A stretch of 62,240 nt of DNA from Bacteroidia bacterium Ga0077558 (GTDB taxonomy: Bacteria; Bacteroidota; Bacteroidia; Chitinophagales; Chitinophagaceae), in the NCBI GenBank assembly GCA_001464625.1, contig LNFJ01000036.1, positions 1-62,240 of the forward strand, read 5' to 3'. Below, in pieces: positions 47,201 to 55,597 of this stretch. Position numbers and translations under genes: made by a program. Numbering within the stretch: position 1 is the stretch's first letter; each line of letters starts with the position of its first letter. Below the pieces are notes generated by a model. The model ran no database searches. It saw only the letters and a program-made list of their open reading frames with translations, and was not told where the DNA came from.

Positions 47201-49558
47201 TTGTGCTGAGTCAATTTTGAAATTCAATAACCGAAATTGCTCAAACACTAATTGAATTACTTCCCTGAGTTCTTCACTCTTGTGCATGGCCATCGATCTT
47301 GATCGAACTCTTTCCAACGCTGCTTCTATCTGTGCTTCCCTTGCTTGTGCTTCTGCTTTTTGCAGATCGAGGAAACGGGTATAGGTTTGATCAAACACTT
47401 TTCCAAAGCGTTTAAAAATTTCATGCGCCTCCGGCACAGGCTCGTAGGTGATGAACAACAAAAATCCCTGTGAAAAATAGACACAATGAAAGATTTGAAA
47501 AGTAGGTAAAGGATGCCCCGCTTCAATAATGGAATCTAAAATTTTTCCTACTACCGGCAGGGTTCGCATGTATTTGTAATGCTTTACTAATGCTTTACCG
47601 CCCACTTCTTCCACATGAAAAGTTTGGCCTTTTTCATAAGCTTCTCTCATATGAATAAACGAAAGGTCTTTTGTAAGTGGCGCATGAAAAGATGGCTGCA
47701 TTACCCCTTCACTGCTCATCCATAAAGTGATGCCCTGTTTACCCGTCTGTCCGGCAGGCAGGTCATCATCCCAAATACAATAGCCGGCACTCCATGCAGG
47801 CATGCCTAATGATTGTACTTGTTGGAATAATACATTGGCCGCTTCCGGTAGTTCATTGCTTTGCTGCATGCCCATTGTTCTGCTTCTCACTCTTTCCAAA
47901 GCAGTTTCAATTTGTGCTTCTCTTGCCTGGACTTCGGCTTTTTGCAAATCGAGAAAACGGATATAAGCCTGGTTGAATGCAATGGTAAAACGACTGATGA
48001 TATCCTGCTGCTCTTCCGGCAAGGGTTCAAAACTGCCTGTTACGAGTGAACCAAACTCATCGGAAGAACCGGAGAGATGCACCTGCTTTGCGGCGGCCAT
48101 AAACTTTTTTACCGGCTCTGGTAATTTTGCTAATTCTGTTTTACTGAAACCAAAGCGGTCCCAGTCTCTTTTTTCTTTTCCCTGAAACAGGTATGTCCAT
48201 TTTTTCTTCCGCTGTTTACAATAATTGAGGTACATGAGGTGAGTGGGATGCTCATTCATTTGCACAAAAAAACCATTCTCCGCCAGCAGACCTTCCTGTC
48301 CGGCCATCCACCAGGTAATGCCTTTGTTCTCAGGGTTTACAATCATGATAAAGCACCGGTCGAGTTTAGCATCCAGTTTTGTCAATTCACCATAAAGCTT
48401 GTAAATGATTCCACTTAACGCAGATGAATCCATCATAGCCAATGAGGCTGCTCTAATTCTTTCTAATGCTACTTCTATCTGTGCTTCTCTTGATTGTGCC
48501 GCTGATTTTTGAATATCCACATACCGTTGATACGCCATATCGAAAACATTGCGGAATTTTTTCAGTACTTCAACTTCCTCTTTTGAGATGGGGCTAAAGG
48601 TAGAAATGCCCAATGCCCCCACACCGGTGGAGTAGAAATAATAATACAGTGCAGAAATTTTATTAAGCCGCGGGTCTTTGTATTCACCGCTGTTACGTCG
48701 TCTTTGCTTCCAGCTTTTTAATCCGTCTTTATTGATGACCAGTTTTGCAAAAGCATCTTTCGCTTTTCGTATTTTCTTTTGAAACTCTTCAAAGGCTGGG
48801 TGACTGCTATAAGCAAGCTTAGCAAAGTTTCCGCCTGAAAAATCGGAATAATCATAATCATGTAGTTGTCCATTTGCATCATCCCAGAAGTTAATAAGTG
48901 TATTTCGTAAGTCCTTAAAGCCCAGTGCTTGTAATTCGTTGAAAAAAACTTTGCAGATGTTTAGAATATCGCTGGGTGTATTCATGCCCATAGTGACGGC
49001 TCTTACTCTTTCCAGTGATGCTTCTATTTCTAACCCCCGGGTTTTCGTTAACAGTTCTGCCGTTCGTTGTGCCACTACCTGCTCCAGTTCCTTTAATTTT
49101 TTTTCTGCTTCACCTACATGAAAGGTGTCTTCTGTACTGCTTGCGGCATCGGGCATAGAACCATGAAACAAGACCATCTGCCACTTGTTGTGCTGATACT
49201 TAAAAACAGTACTGAAACACAAGTGCAAAGTGTGTTTATTCTTTTTATCGCCAATTTGTACCACTATTTCGTTGTGAAACTGTGCAGTGGTTTCATCAGT
49301 AAATTTTGGGCGGTACGGAGTAATGATCTTTGCTTTAAACAACATCCCTTTCGACTGTTGCCGGCTCTTCATAAGCATTTTCCTGTAGTCTTCTCTCGAC
49401 TGTACTTTTTCATCGGCTGCAGTGCCAAAGCCGCTTACGTTTTCAGCAATGTACTGGTTAACGTATCGAAGCGGCGCCTTCATATCCAATATGCTTATTT
49501 CCATTGCACATTGATAGGCTTTTGCTAAATCTGCTTTTACTTGTTTGGACAACTTCAT
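44228..49558 (-). CDS. Giant cytoplasmic histidine kinase with seven tandem sensor units, kinase 5
   Basis: 1776 residues, with no signal peptide or membrane segment, so predicted soluble. Residues 1-140 look like an NTF2/SnoaL-like fold (FHNEIVVQIGDKK, WQMVLFHGS), then a coiled coil. Seven repeats follow, each opening with a helix like QIEAALERVRSRTMAM (near residues 191, 375, 563, 758, 946, 1135 and 1326) and ending with YTRFLDLQKAEAQ, period about 184-195. The repeat interiors differ and are GAF-like in length and layout; this is inference. The shared kinase core follows (His near 1533). A 26-nt palindrome lies at 44493-44518. Confidence 0.9.
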   Translation of the reverse strand: MKLSKQVKADLAKAYQCAMEISILDMKAPLRYVNQYIAENVSGFGTAADEKVQSREDYRKMLMKSRQQSKGMLFKAKIITPYRPKFTDETTAQFHNEIVVQIGDKKNKHTLHLCFSTVFKYQHNKWQMVLFHGSMPDAASSTEDTFHVGEAEKKLKELEQVVAQRTAELLTKTRGLEIEASLERVRAVTMGMNTPSDILNICKVFFNELQALGFKDLRNTLINFWDDANGQLHDYDYSDFSGGNFAKLAYSSHPAFEEFQKKIRKAKDAFAKLVINKDGLKSWKQRRRNSGEYKDPRLNKISALYYYFYSTGVGALGISTFSPISKEEVEVLKKFRNVFDMAYQRYVDIQKSAAQSREAQIEVALERIRAASLAMMDSSALSGIIYKLYGELTKLDAKLDRCFIMIVNPENKGITWWMAGQEGLLAENGFFVQMNEHPTHLMYLNYCKQRKKKWTYLFQGKEKRDWDRFGFSKTELAKLPEPVKKFMAAAKQVHLSGSSDEFGSLVTGSFEPLPEEQQDIISRFTIAFNQAYIRFLDLQKAEVQAREAQIETALERVRSRTMGMQQSNELPEAANVLFQQVQSLGMPAWSAGYCIWDDDLPAGQTGKQGITLWMSSEGVMQPSFHAPLTKDLSFIHMREAYEKGQTFHVEEVGGKALVKHYKYMRTLPVVGKILDSIIEAGHPLPTFQIFHCVYFSQGFLLFITYEPVPEAHEIFKRFGKVFDQTYTRFLDLQKAEAQAREAQIEAALERVRSRSMAMHKSEELREVIQLVFEQFRLLNFKIDSAQFDPNYKETDDFNMWTAVPGQPYSVLLHIPYFDNPGFNGMKEAKKRGLSFITQHLSFEEKNQFFRHFFQHFKHIPAERQKLIFDSPGMYRAVVFMENVSLAIQNYSNTPYTEEENEVLKRFGKTFEQVYTRFLDLQKAEAQSREAQIELALERVRARTMAMQHSDELREAVLVIYEQLQELDFASHACNIIIIDKDTLDMQFWVSGFTQEIYPESYHIPRLHHTYHEVQIAAWQQGVKYQVFEYSGKRKIDFDKIFFTKTDFKNVPEDAKKVMIELKSLKLSTAFFNYGALQVLGAEELSDDKAKTLQRFAKVFEQTYTRFLDLQKAEAQAKEAQIEAALERVRSRALAMHTSREIFDVTSVLREQMGLLGQPLLEASVIHLYDSKSGLAESWHALRPAILTEGEIIYGQFQFEREDCELTKIFFNCYQSGQQEYTILAKGQQLKDWVLLLFEKSPDIKKYWQGAIPEFGYHHFSTFAGGALLAVTGEEISDEVRHLQKRAASVFELAYKRYLDLQKAEEQTKEAQIETALEKVRSRTMAMQSSNELQETATVLFNEFKKLGTEDIYQVTIGIYNEDEGVIDFRVTSWAGSGAQENRSFKLDMNEPTVLQPSVQAWKANKKSLVIDLTGEALEGWLNYRNKMSGITVSSSDTAGRRVITVAYYSKGHLSISTPVPVPADTLRTLERFAAVFDSTYTRFLDLKKAEAQAFQAEQDLIAIKEAKQKAEDALTELQSTQKQLIQSEKMASLGELTAGIAHEIQNPLNFVNNFSEVSKELLDEMKEAIEKGDTEEAKDIMNDVIQNLEKINHHGKRADGIVKGMLQHSRSSSNQKEATDINALADEYLRLAYHGLRAKDKSFNATMITDFDKTIGNINIVPQDIGRVILNLITNAFYAVSTEALAKVDGEYTPTVSVSTKKEGNQVLVSVKDNGNGIPQKILDKIFQPFFTTKPTGQGTGLGLSLSYDIVKAHGGELKVETKEGEGSTFIITLPA
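44493..44518. repeat. 26-nt in-frame palindrome in kinase 5
   Basis: Same layout and same coding position as in kinase 2, with a weaker outer stem (TCCACC against GGTCGA). It encodes STEALAKVD. Confidence 0.6.
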
Positions 49559-49568
49559 TTCTTTTCAA

Positions 49569-51644
49569 TTAAACAGGTAAACAAATGATAAACGTTGATC
49601 CTTCACCTTCTTTCGTCTCCACTTTCAACTCCCCACCATGTGCTTTTACAATATCATAACTCAAACTCAATCCTAATCCTGTGCCCTGCCCGGTTGGTTT
49701 GGTGGTAAAGAAGGGTTGAAATATTTTATCGAGAATTTTTTGTGGGATACCGGAGCCGTTGTCTTTTACGGAGATGAAAACTTTGTTGTCTTCATTCTTA
49801 GTGCTGACGGAAACAGTTGGAGTATATTCACTATCCACTTTCGCTAAAGCTTCGGTGGACACTGCATAAAAAGCATTCGTAATTAAATTCAATACAACTC
49901 TTCCAATATCCTGAGGAATTACATTGATATTGCCAATGCTTGCAACAAAGTCTGTTTTCATGGTGGCATTGAAGGATTTGTCTTTTGCCCGAAGACCATG
50001 ATACGCCAATCGTAAATATTCATCGGCCAAAGCATTGATATTAGTTGCTTCTTTTTTGCCACTGCCGCTGCTGCTGTGTTGCAACATTCCTTTTACAATA
50101 CCATCAGCTCTTTTGCCGTGATGATTTATTTTTTCTAAATTTTGAATTACATCATTCATTATTTCTTTTGCTTCTTCCGTATCGCCTTTATCTATGGCTT
50201 CTTTCATTTCATCCAACAACTCTTTACTTACTTCACTAAAGTTGTTGACGAAGTTTAATGGGTTTTGAATTTCATGTGCAATGCCTGCGGTCAGCTCTCC
50301 AAGGCTGGCCATTTTTTCGGATTGGATGAGTTGCTTTTGAGTAGTTTTCAATTCCAGCAGTGTACTTTCTACTTGCAACTTTTGCTGTTCAATTTCCCTT
50401 TTTTGTGCTGTCAATAGTTTATTGGCTTTACTGCGCATACGATTATTGCGGAATAAAAGAAATGCAATGGTTAGCAAAACAATGATGCCCGCAATAAAAG
50501 CATATGTTCTGTTTGCATTTGCTTTTTTTACTTTCAAACTCTCCTGCTGCTGCAATGCAATTTGTTCATCGAATGCTACATTTTGATAAGCATGTATTTT
50601 ATCTTTTTCATGCTGGTTAAGGCTATCACTCAACCGCTGGTATAGTTTTAAATAATAAAAGGAGCTGTCTTGCTTCCCGGTTAAAGAATACAGTTCATAC
50701 AACGATGCATAAACCTTTTTCACTTGGGGAGACTCCCCGAGCTGACTGTATTCCGCTAAAGCTTTTCGTAAATAATAGATACTGGAGTCGGGTTTGTTCA
50801 TCAGCCGGAACATTTCGGCATAGGGAAAGTAAGCTTCGGGTAATTTTGCAGTACTGTTATTCAATTGATTTATATAAATGGATTGATCCAGGTATTTTCT
50901 GGCCAAATTGAAATCTTTTTTACTAACGTAAGCTTCTCCAATCAATTTTAACTGGTGACCCTCATACGTTTTATATCCTGACTGTCGCATATCCTTCAAA
51001 GCCTGTTCACCAAAAAATATTGCTGAATCCGGGTCGTTTTTACTGATGTAAGCTTGTGAAAGATTAGACCTGAGCAAACCAAGTAGTTCACTGTTGTTGA
51101 TAGCTGTACCGATCTTCAGGCCCTCATAGAGTTGTGAAATTTCCTTCTGCTTATCTCCCATCTGGTTGTACAACTGCGACAGGTCGTTATGAATAAAACC
51201 AAGCGAAGTCATCCGTACATATGCAGCATCTAGCTTTGGTGAAAACCACGAAAGATTCCATATATTTTTCTCGGTACTTTTATCCTCGGCGATCTTACGG
51301 GCATTTAAAAGATGTGTGAGGGAAAGCGGATAATTTTTTAATTGTGATAAAAGCCAGCCGCTGGCATCATAAGCATCCGCTTCCCATAATTTTTGTTGCA
51401 GTTTTTGTGCAAGTTGAAGTTGTTGTAACGTGTAATGTAAACTGGAATCCCTGTTTATTTCCTGGTAATATAAACCTAAGGTTCGGGCAAGTTTCATTCG
51501 TACTGTATCCTTATTGGAAGTACGGAATAATACTTTTACACTATCTGCCTGTTTGTTTGTCAATTGCACGAAATATGTTTGTTCTTGCGCAAACAGGCAT
51601 TGAATATTGGTTAGTAAAAAAAATAAAATCAATGATCTTTTCAT
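49569..51644 (-). CDS. TPR-sensor histidine kinase, kinase 6
   Basis: 691 residues from the ATG at 51644, chosen over 51659 because the signal peptide begins there (MKRSLILFFLLTNIQCLFAQ) and it follows the previous stop by 1 nt. TPR domain (about 60-380), membrane segment (AFIAGIIVLLTIAFLLF near 385), coiled coil and shared kinase core (His near 452). Its coiled-coil exit, EEAKEIMNDVIQNLEKINHH, and the STEALAKVD loop are almost the same as in kinase 5, so these two are the closest pair. A 26-nt palindrome lies at 49834-49859. Confidence 0.92.
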   Translation of the reverse strand: MKRSLILFFLLTNIQCLFAQEQTYFVQLTNKQADSVKVLFRTSNKDTVRMKLARTLGLYYQEINRDSSLHYTLQQLQLAQKLQQKLWEADAYDASGWLLSQLKNYPLSLTHLLNARKIAEDKSTEKNIWNLSWFSPKLDAAYVRMTSLGFIHNDLSQLYNQMGDKQKEISQLYEGLKIGTAINNSELLGLLRSNLSQAYISKNDPDSAIFFGEQALKDMRQSGYKTYEGHQLKLIGEAYVSKKDFNLARKYLDQSIYINQLNNSTAKLPEAYFPYAEMFRLMNKPDSSIYYLRKALAEYSQLGESPQVKKVYASLYELYSLTGKQDSSFYYLKLYQRLSDSLNQHEKDKIHAYQNVAFDEQIALQQQESLKVKKANANRTYAFIAGIIVLLTIAFLLFRNNRMRSKANKLLTAQKREIEQQKLQVESTLLELKTTQKQLIQSEKMASLGELTAGIAHEIQNPLNFVNNFSEVSKELLDEMKEAIDKGDTEEAKEIMNDVIQNLEKINHHGKRADGIVKGMLQHSSSGSGKKEATNINALADEYLRLAYHGLRAKDKSFNATMKTDFVASIGNINVIPQDIGRVVLNLITNAFYAVSTEALAKVDSEYTPTVSVSTKNEDNKVFISVKDNGSGIPQKILDKIFQPFFTTKPTGQGTGLGLSLSYDIVKAHGGELKVETKEGEGSTFIICLPV
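49834..49859. repeat. 26-nt in-frame palindrome in kinase 6
   Basis: Almost identical to the kinase 5 copy and at the same coding position. It encodes STEALAKVD. Confidence 0.6.
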
Positions 51645-51645
51645 G

Positions 51646-53670
51646 TTACCCGTTTGCATTTAATTCAATAGTAAAAATTGTTCCTGCGCCTTCAGTTGTA
51701 TTTACCTTCAATTCTCCACCATGTGCTTTCACAATATCATAACTCAATGATAAACCCAAACCTGTTCCTTGTCCGGTTGGTTTGGTAGTAAAGAAAGGTT
51801 GAAATATTTTATCCAATACTTTTTGGGGAATACCGGTACCATTGTCTTCTACATGGATCTCAATTCGATCATTTATTTTTTTGGTAGTAACAGAAACAAC
51901 GGGTTCGTATCCCTCCGGTTGCTGCTTTTTTCTTTCTGTAACGGCATAAAATGCATTGGTAATAAGATTCAGCACTACACGGCCAATATCCTGCGGAATA
52001 ACTTTTATTAACCCCAGCGTTTCATCATAATCGGTTTTCATTGCCGCATTAAATGTTTTATCCTTTGCCCGAAGACCATGATATGCCAAGCGTAAGTATT
52101 CATCTGCCAATGCATTGATATTGGTGAGTTCTTTTTTTCCGCTACCGCTACTTGAGTGTTGCAACATGCCTTTTACAATGGCATCGGCTCTCTTACCATG
52201 AAGTAATATCTTTTCTAAATTCTGTTGTACATCTTTCGCAATAGTTTTTACTTCTTCTGTATTCCCCTTATCAACTTCTTCAACCATTTCACTTATCAAC
52301 TCATTGCTTACTTCGCTAAAGTTGTTGACGAAGTTCAATGGGTTTTGTATTTCATGGGCAATACCGGCAGTTAGCTCACCAAGTGATGCCATTTTTTCTG
52401 ACTGGATGAGTTGGGATTGGGTGGATTTTAAATTCGTAAGTGTTGATTCTAAAACTGTATTTGCTTTTTGTTTTTGCCGGTTATTTCTGTAAAGTATTAA
52501 TGCCACAACCATAATCCCACTTAGTAGTGCAATCAAGCCAAGCATATTCATTTTATTGGCATAGGCCGTTTTTTCTTCATCCAGTTTTTTTAAGCGAAGC
52601 TGCTCATTGAAAGCAAATTTTTGGTATTCCGTAAGATTTGTTATCCTGGCATTTTTTAAACTGTCATTTAATTTATACGCTAAGCTTTCATATTTGTAGG
52701 CATTATCTTTATCATTGTTTAAATTATACACAGTAGAAAGTCTACTATAAGCAACCACAAGTTCAGCATCAGGTGTGCCAATCAGTTGGGCTGTTTCAAT
52801 TGTTTTTTTTGCATAAAAAAGGCTTGAATCCTTATTATTCTGCCCAAGGAATATGGCAGAAAATCCATTGTAAGCTAATGGTAATCCAACGAGTTCTTTA
52901 TCTGCCCAAAATCTTGCAATTGCTTTATGTGCATTAGTTATAGCAGAGTCCCACATCCCTTTTTGCCCATAAAACCGTGCAATAAACAAATAAGAAAAGC
53001 CAACTCTGTTATAGCCTGCCTTAGTCCCTGTTTCAATGCTTTTTTTAAGAAATAAAAGGGCTGAATCGGGGGACATTGCAAAGGCAAGACCTCTGCTGGA
53101 AACATATACTACCTTACCGTTATTGATGGACTCGCCAAGTTTCAATGCCTCCTGTAAAGAGGCTTTATATTTTTCAAGTTCTCCCAAACTGACCCATAAG
53201 TTTCCCATCATCTGGTAATTCATACCTAAAATAGCAATCCGGGCTTCATGACTGTTTTTAGAATTGGAGAATACCCATGGCCGCCAATTATCGGATTCAT
53301 TTTTTTCATCCTCCGCAAGTTTCATCGCTTCAGAAAAATATTCATACGATTTCATGAGATTGCCTAAACCGTTTAAGATATACGCCGCCTGACTGTACGC
53401 ATCGGCTTGCCATAATTTCCTATTTAATTTTTTGGCCAAAGCCAATTGCTGTTCATGAAAATATAACCCACTATCCCGCTTAATATCCTGGTAATAAAAT
53501 CCCAGACTGCGGTAAGCAGCCATCTTTAGGGTATCATTCTTTTCAGTTTGTACACTACGTTTTAAGCTATCGGCTTGCTGTGCGGTTACATATCCCCAGG
53601 TCGGGTCTATCTGTGCCATTGAGAACGCAGGCAGCAAACAGAGCAGGAATATTTTTATAAATGCTTTCAT
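51646..53670 (-). CDS. TPR-sensor histidine kinase, kinase 7 (first in the cluster)
   Basis: 674 residues. Signal peptide (MKAFIKIFLLCLLPAFSMAQ), periplasmic TPR domain (about 50-350), membrane segment (MLGLIALLSGIMVVALILY near 375), coiled coil and shared kinase core (His near 434; NLITNAFYAV; DNGTGIP; GTGLGLSLSYDI). It is the first kinase in transcription order. The sequence immediately upstream is a broken eighth kinase tail (53673-53796), so the true promoter may lie further upstream. Confidence 0.92.
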   Translation of the reverse strand: MKAFIKIFLLCLLPAFSMAQIDPTWGYVTAQQADSLKRSVQTEKNDTLKMAAYRSLGFYYQDIKRDSGLYFHEQQLALAKKLNRKLWQADAYSQAAYILNGLGNLMKSYEYFSEAMKLAEDEKNESDNWRPWVFSNSKNSHEARIAILGMNYQMMGNLWVSLGELEKYKASLQEALKLGESINNGKVVYVSSRGLAFAMSPDSALLFLKKSIETGTKAGYNRVGFSYLFIARFYGQKGMWDSAITNAHKAIARFWADKELVGLPLAYNGFSAIFLGQNNKDSSLFYAKKTIETAQLIGTPDAELVVAYSRLSTVYNLNNDKDNAYKYESLAYKLNDSLKNARITNLTEYQKFAFNEQLRLKKLDEEKTAYANKMNMLGLIALLSGIMVVALILYRNNRQKQKANTVLESTLTNLKSTQSQLIQSEKMASLGELTAGIAHEIQNPLNFVNNFSEVSNELISEMVEEVDKGNTEEVKTIAKDVQQNLEKILLHGKRADAIVKGMLQHSSSGSGKKELTNINALADEYLRLAYHGLRAKDKTFNAAMKTDYDETLGLIKVIPQDIGRVVLNLITNAFYAVTERKKQQPEGYEPVVSVTTKKINDRIEIHVEDNGTGIPQKVLDKIFQPFFTTKPTGQGTGLGLSLSYDIVKAHGGELKVNTTEGAGTIFTIELNANG

Positions 53671-53672
53671 TA

Positions 53673-53796
53673 CTAGTTAGTTGGTATTTGAATAATAAAT
53701 GTTGAACCTTCCCCTTCTTTCGTCTCCAACTTCAACTCCCACCATGTGCTTTTACAATATCATAACTCAATGATATGACCTGCCCGATGGGTAAGT
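53673..53796 (-). pseudogene. Remnant of an eighth histidine kinase, C-terminal tail
   Basis: The minus strand encodes LSYDIVKAHGG, then after a one-base loss ELKLETKEGEGSTFIIQIPTN and a stop, the exact tail of the neighbouring kinases. The preceding glycine-rich G2 box is deleted and only an altered piece of TKPTGQ remains. More degenerate similarity may reach about 53840. It lies 2 nt upstream of the kinase 7 start. Confidence 0.85.
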
Positions 53797-53869
53797 GCTT
53801 TTTTTCATTTAAAACTTTTTTGATTGCTGTTGCCCTCATATTCGGTATTAGTCAGTTTTAAAGGGCCGG

Positions 53870-53897
53870 AGACAAAAATTGAATTTACTCAATTTTA
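53870..53897 (-). terminator. Weak AT-rich hairpin after the ATP-grasp gene
   Basis: AAATTGA and TCAATTT pair around a short loop, followed on the minus strand by T-rich sequence. It might end the upstream ATP-grasp transcript before the kinase cluster; it is weak. Confidence 0.4.
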
Positions 53898-53944
53898 TTT
53901 TCTCCTAACAGAATAAGAATGAGGTAATAAGAGTGGTAAAGGGC

Positions 53945-55504
53945 CTAGCATTCCTTCTCCAGCACCGTCACAATTTTTGCATAAAACTCCCTGGCCCGTT
54001 CCGGTGTGCTACCAATGCAAACAACGCCGAGTTTGCCGTATTGGGATAAGGCACCAATAAGGTGAAACATTACACCTTCCTGCGAAGTGCCATCATAATG
54101 CAGATCATTTACCATCGCAATATCTATCAGGTCATGCGGACTGAGGCCTTTATATTTTTCGTTTCGCAAATTATCTGAACAGAAATAATAACGAACCAGA
54201 TTTCCTTTGGATGTATAGTACAATCCTTCTTCTTCATTATAAATTCCGTCGGTTAAAAATTGAAGCATCAGGAATGGATGTGTGGTGCCCCCTTTTCTTA
54301 AATTGATTTCTATGGGATAATGCTTCCAGCCAGTTTCTTCTTTTACAGAAATAAAATCTACCGCAAATCTTCCCAGCACACCTTTCTTTAACAATGCAGC
54401 AGCTACACATCTTCCCATATTTGCCAACTCAATTGCATACTCCGGCGATGCCGGAAAATGTGCTCCAATATAAACCTGGCCACTTTCGCCACCCAGTTGC
54501 TGATCGTGGGTGGAAATAATTTCTATTGCGCCGGTTGGTGTGATGCGACATTGCACCGATGGAGACTCCTTTATATCACCTTCTAAAAACTCTTCTACAA
54601 TGCCACCCATACTTGCATACTTGCGTAGGAACATGGGGTAAGTAAGTTCTTCAGCAACCATCTTTAACCGTTGCGGCAGTTGCTCTTTTATCCAGCCTTT
54701 CAGATCAATATTTTTATCGTAATCTTCATAGGAGAAAACAGCATTGCCATCGCCAGAAAAGCCATCATTTACTTTTACAACTCCTTTTCTTAAAGCAGGA
54801 TTTTGTTGTTTCAGCTTGGTTAATCCATTAATAATATCTTCTTCAGTGTTCAGGTCTTCAACACCCGGTGGCACATTTAAACCACATTCTCTAAAAATTT
54901 TTCGCCCATTGCTTTTACTTCCCAAATCATATAAATCAGGGTCACAACCATAAATAGGAATTTGTAATTGTACCGCCAAGGATCGTTCCTGTTCTGTAAC
55001 TATAAAACACGACATATGTGCATCATGATCCGCAGGAATAAAATCTTTTATTCGCTGTATTAATCTTGGTCGATCTAAAATTTTTTTAGTTAATGGTGTA
55101 GGTGATGAATCATGACAACTTAATAAGGTAAGTCTGCGCTGAGCATGATACCCTGTAATACCCGGTAACAGGTGCAAGTAATAATCAATTATAATGGGGT
55201 CTATCGTTTCACTGGTAACATAAATAACATTTGTTCTTGGCATTCTTAACAACATCAACATACAAAGCATTCTTTCTTCGTAATGGTTGATACCTGTAAT
55301 TTTTGAGAGAATTTCTTCATCCATTGATAAGGATGGAATGATGACAACGGTTCTGGGAGCCAGCTTATCTGGAAATACCTGTTCGTACTGCTGCGGAAAA
55401 CGTTGTTGTATTTTCTTAAACTTCATGGCTTCGGCTACGGAATCTCTGATGGGAGTTCCGGCAACGGCTTTTTTTTGAGTTGCAACTTTTTTGAGATCTG
55501 CCAT
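53945..55504 (-). CDS. ATP-grasp protein resembling PGM1-type peptide ligases
   Basis: 519 residues. The N-terminal half (to about 200) has VVIIPSLSMDEEIL and helices; the C-terminal half (about 210-510) is ATP-grasp-like, with GVVKVNDGFSGDGNAVF, IVEEFLEGDIKESPSVQ, GRFAVDFISVKE and HYPIEINLRKGGTTHPF. This layout matches proteins called peptide ligase PGM1-related, first known from pheganomycin biosynthesis. No biosynthetic neighbours that would define its substrate are seen. ATG at 55504 is preferred to the GTG one codon upstream. Confidence 0.8.
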   Translation of the reverse strand: MADLKKVATQKKAVAGTPIRDSVAEAMKFKKIQQRFPQQYEQVFPDKLAPRTVVIIPSLSMDEEILSKITGINHYEERMLCMLMLLRMPRTNVIYVTSETIDPIIIDYYLHLLPGITGYHAQRRLTLLSCHDSSPTPLTKKILDRPRLIQRIKDFIPADHDAHMSCFIVTEQERSLAVQLQIPIYGCDPDLYDLGSKSNGRKIFRECGLNVPPGVEDLNTEEDIINGLTKLKQQNPALRKGVVKVNDGFSGDGNAVFSYEDYDKNIDLKGWIKEQLPQRLKMVAEELTYPMFLRKYASMGGIVEEFLEGDIKESPSVQCRITPTGAIEIISTHDQQLGGESGQVYIGAHFPASPEYAIELANMGRCVAAALLKKGVLGRFAVDFISVKEETGWKHYPIEINLRKGGTTHPFLMLQFLTDGIYNEEEGLYYTSKGNLVRYYFCSDNLRNEKYKGLSPHDLIDIAMVNDLHYDGTSQEGVMFHLIGALSQYGKLGVVCIGSTPERAREFYAKIVTVLEKEC

Positions 55505-55597
55505 CACAATAAAAATTAAGGTGGTATTTCTTAGCTATGAAAATACAGATATTCCTTCACCCTTTCATCCGTGCCGGCCGGTAGTGATTAATTATAA

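Noticed and set aside
47737-47767. DLPAGQTGKQG segment in kinase 5 as another REP-like insertion
   Set aside because: CTG/CAG pairings exist, but the arms are short and there is only this one copy here. It could be ordinary coding variation.
30176-53670. The seven kinases as hybrid HTCS regulators
   Set aside because: None carries a receiver or an HTH at its C-terminus. All stop at the end of the ATPase domain.
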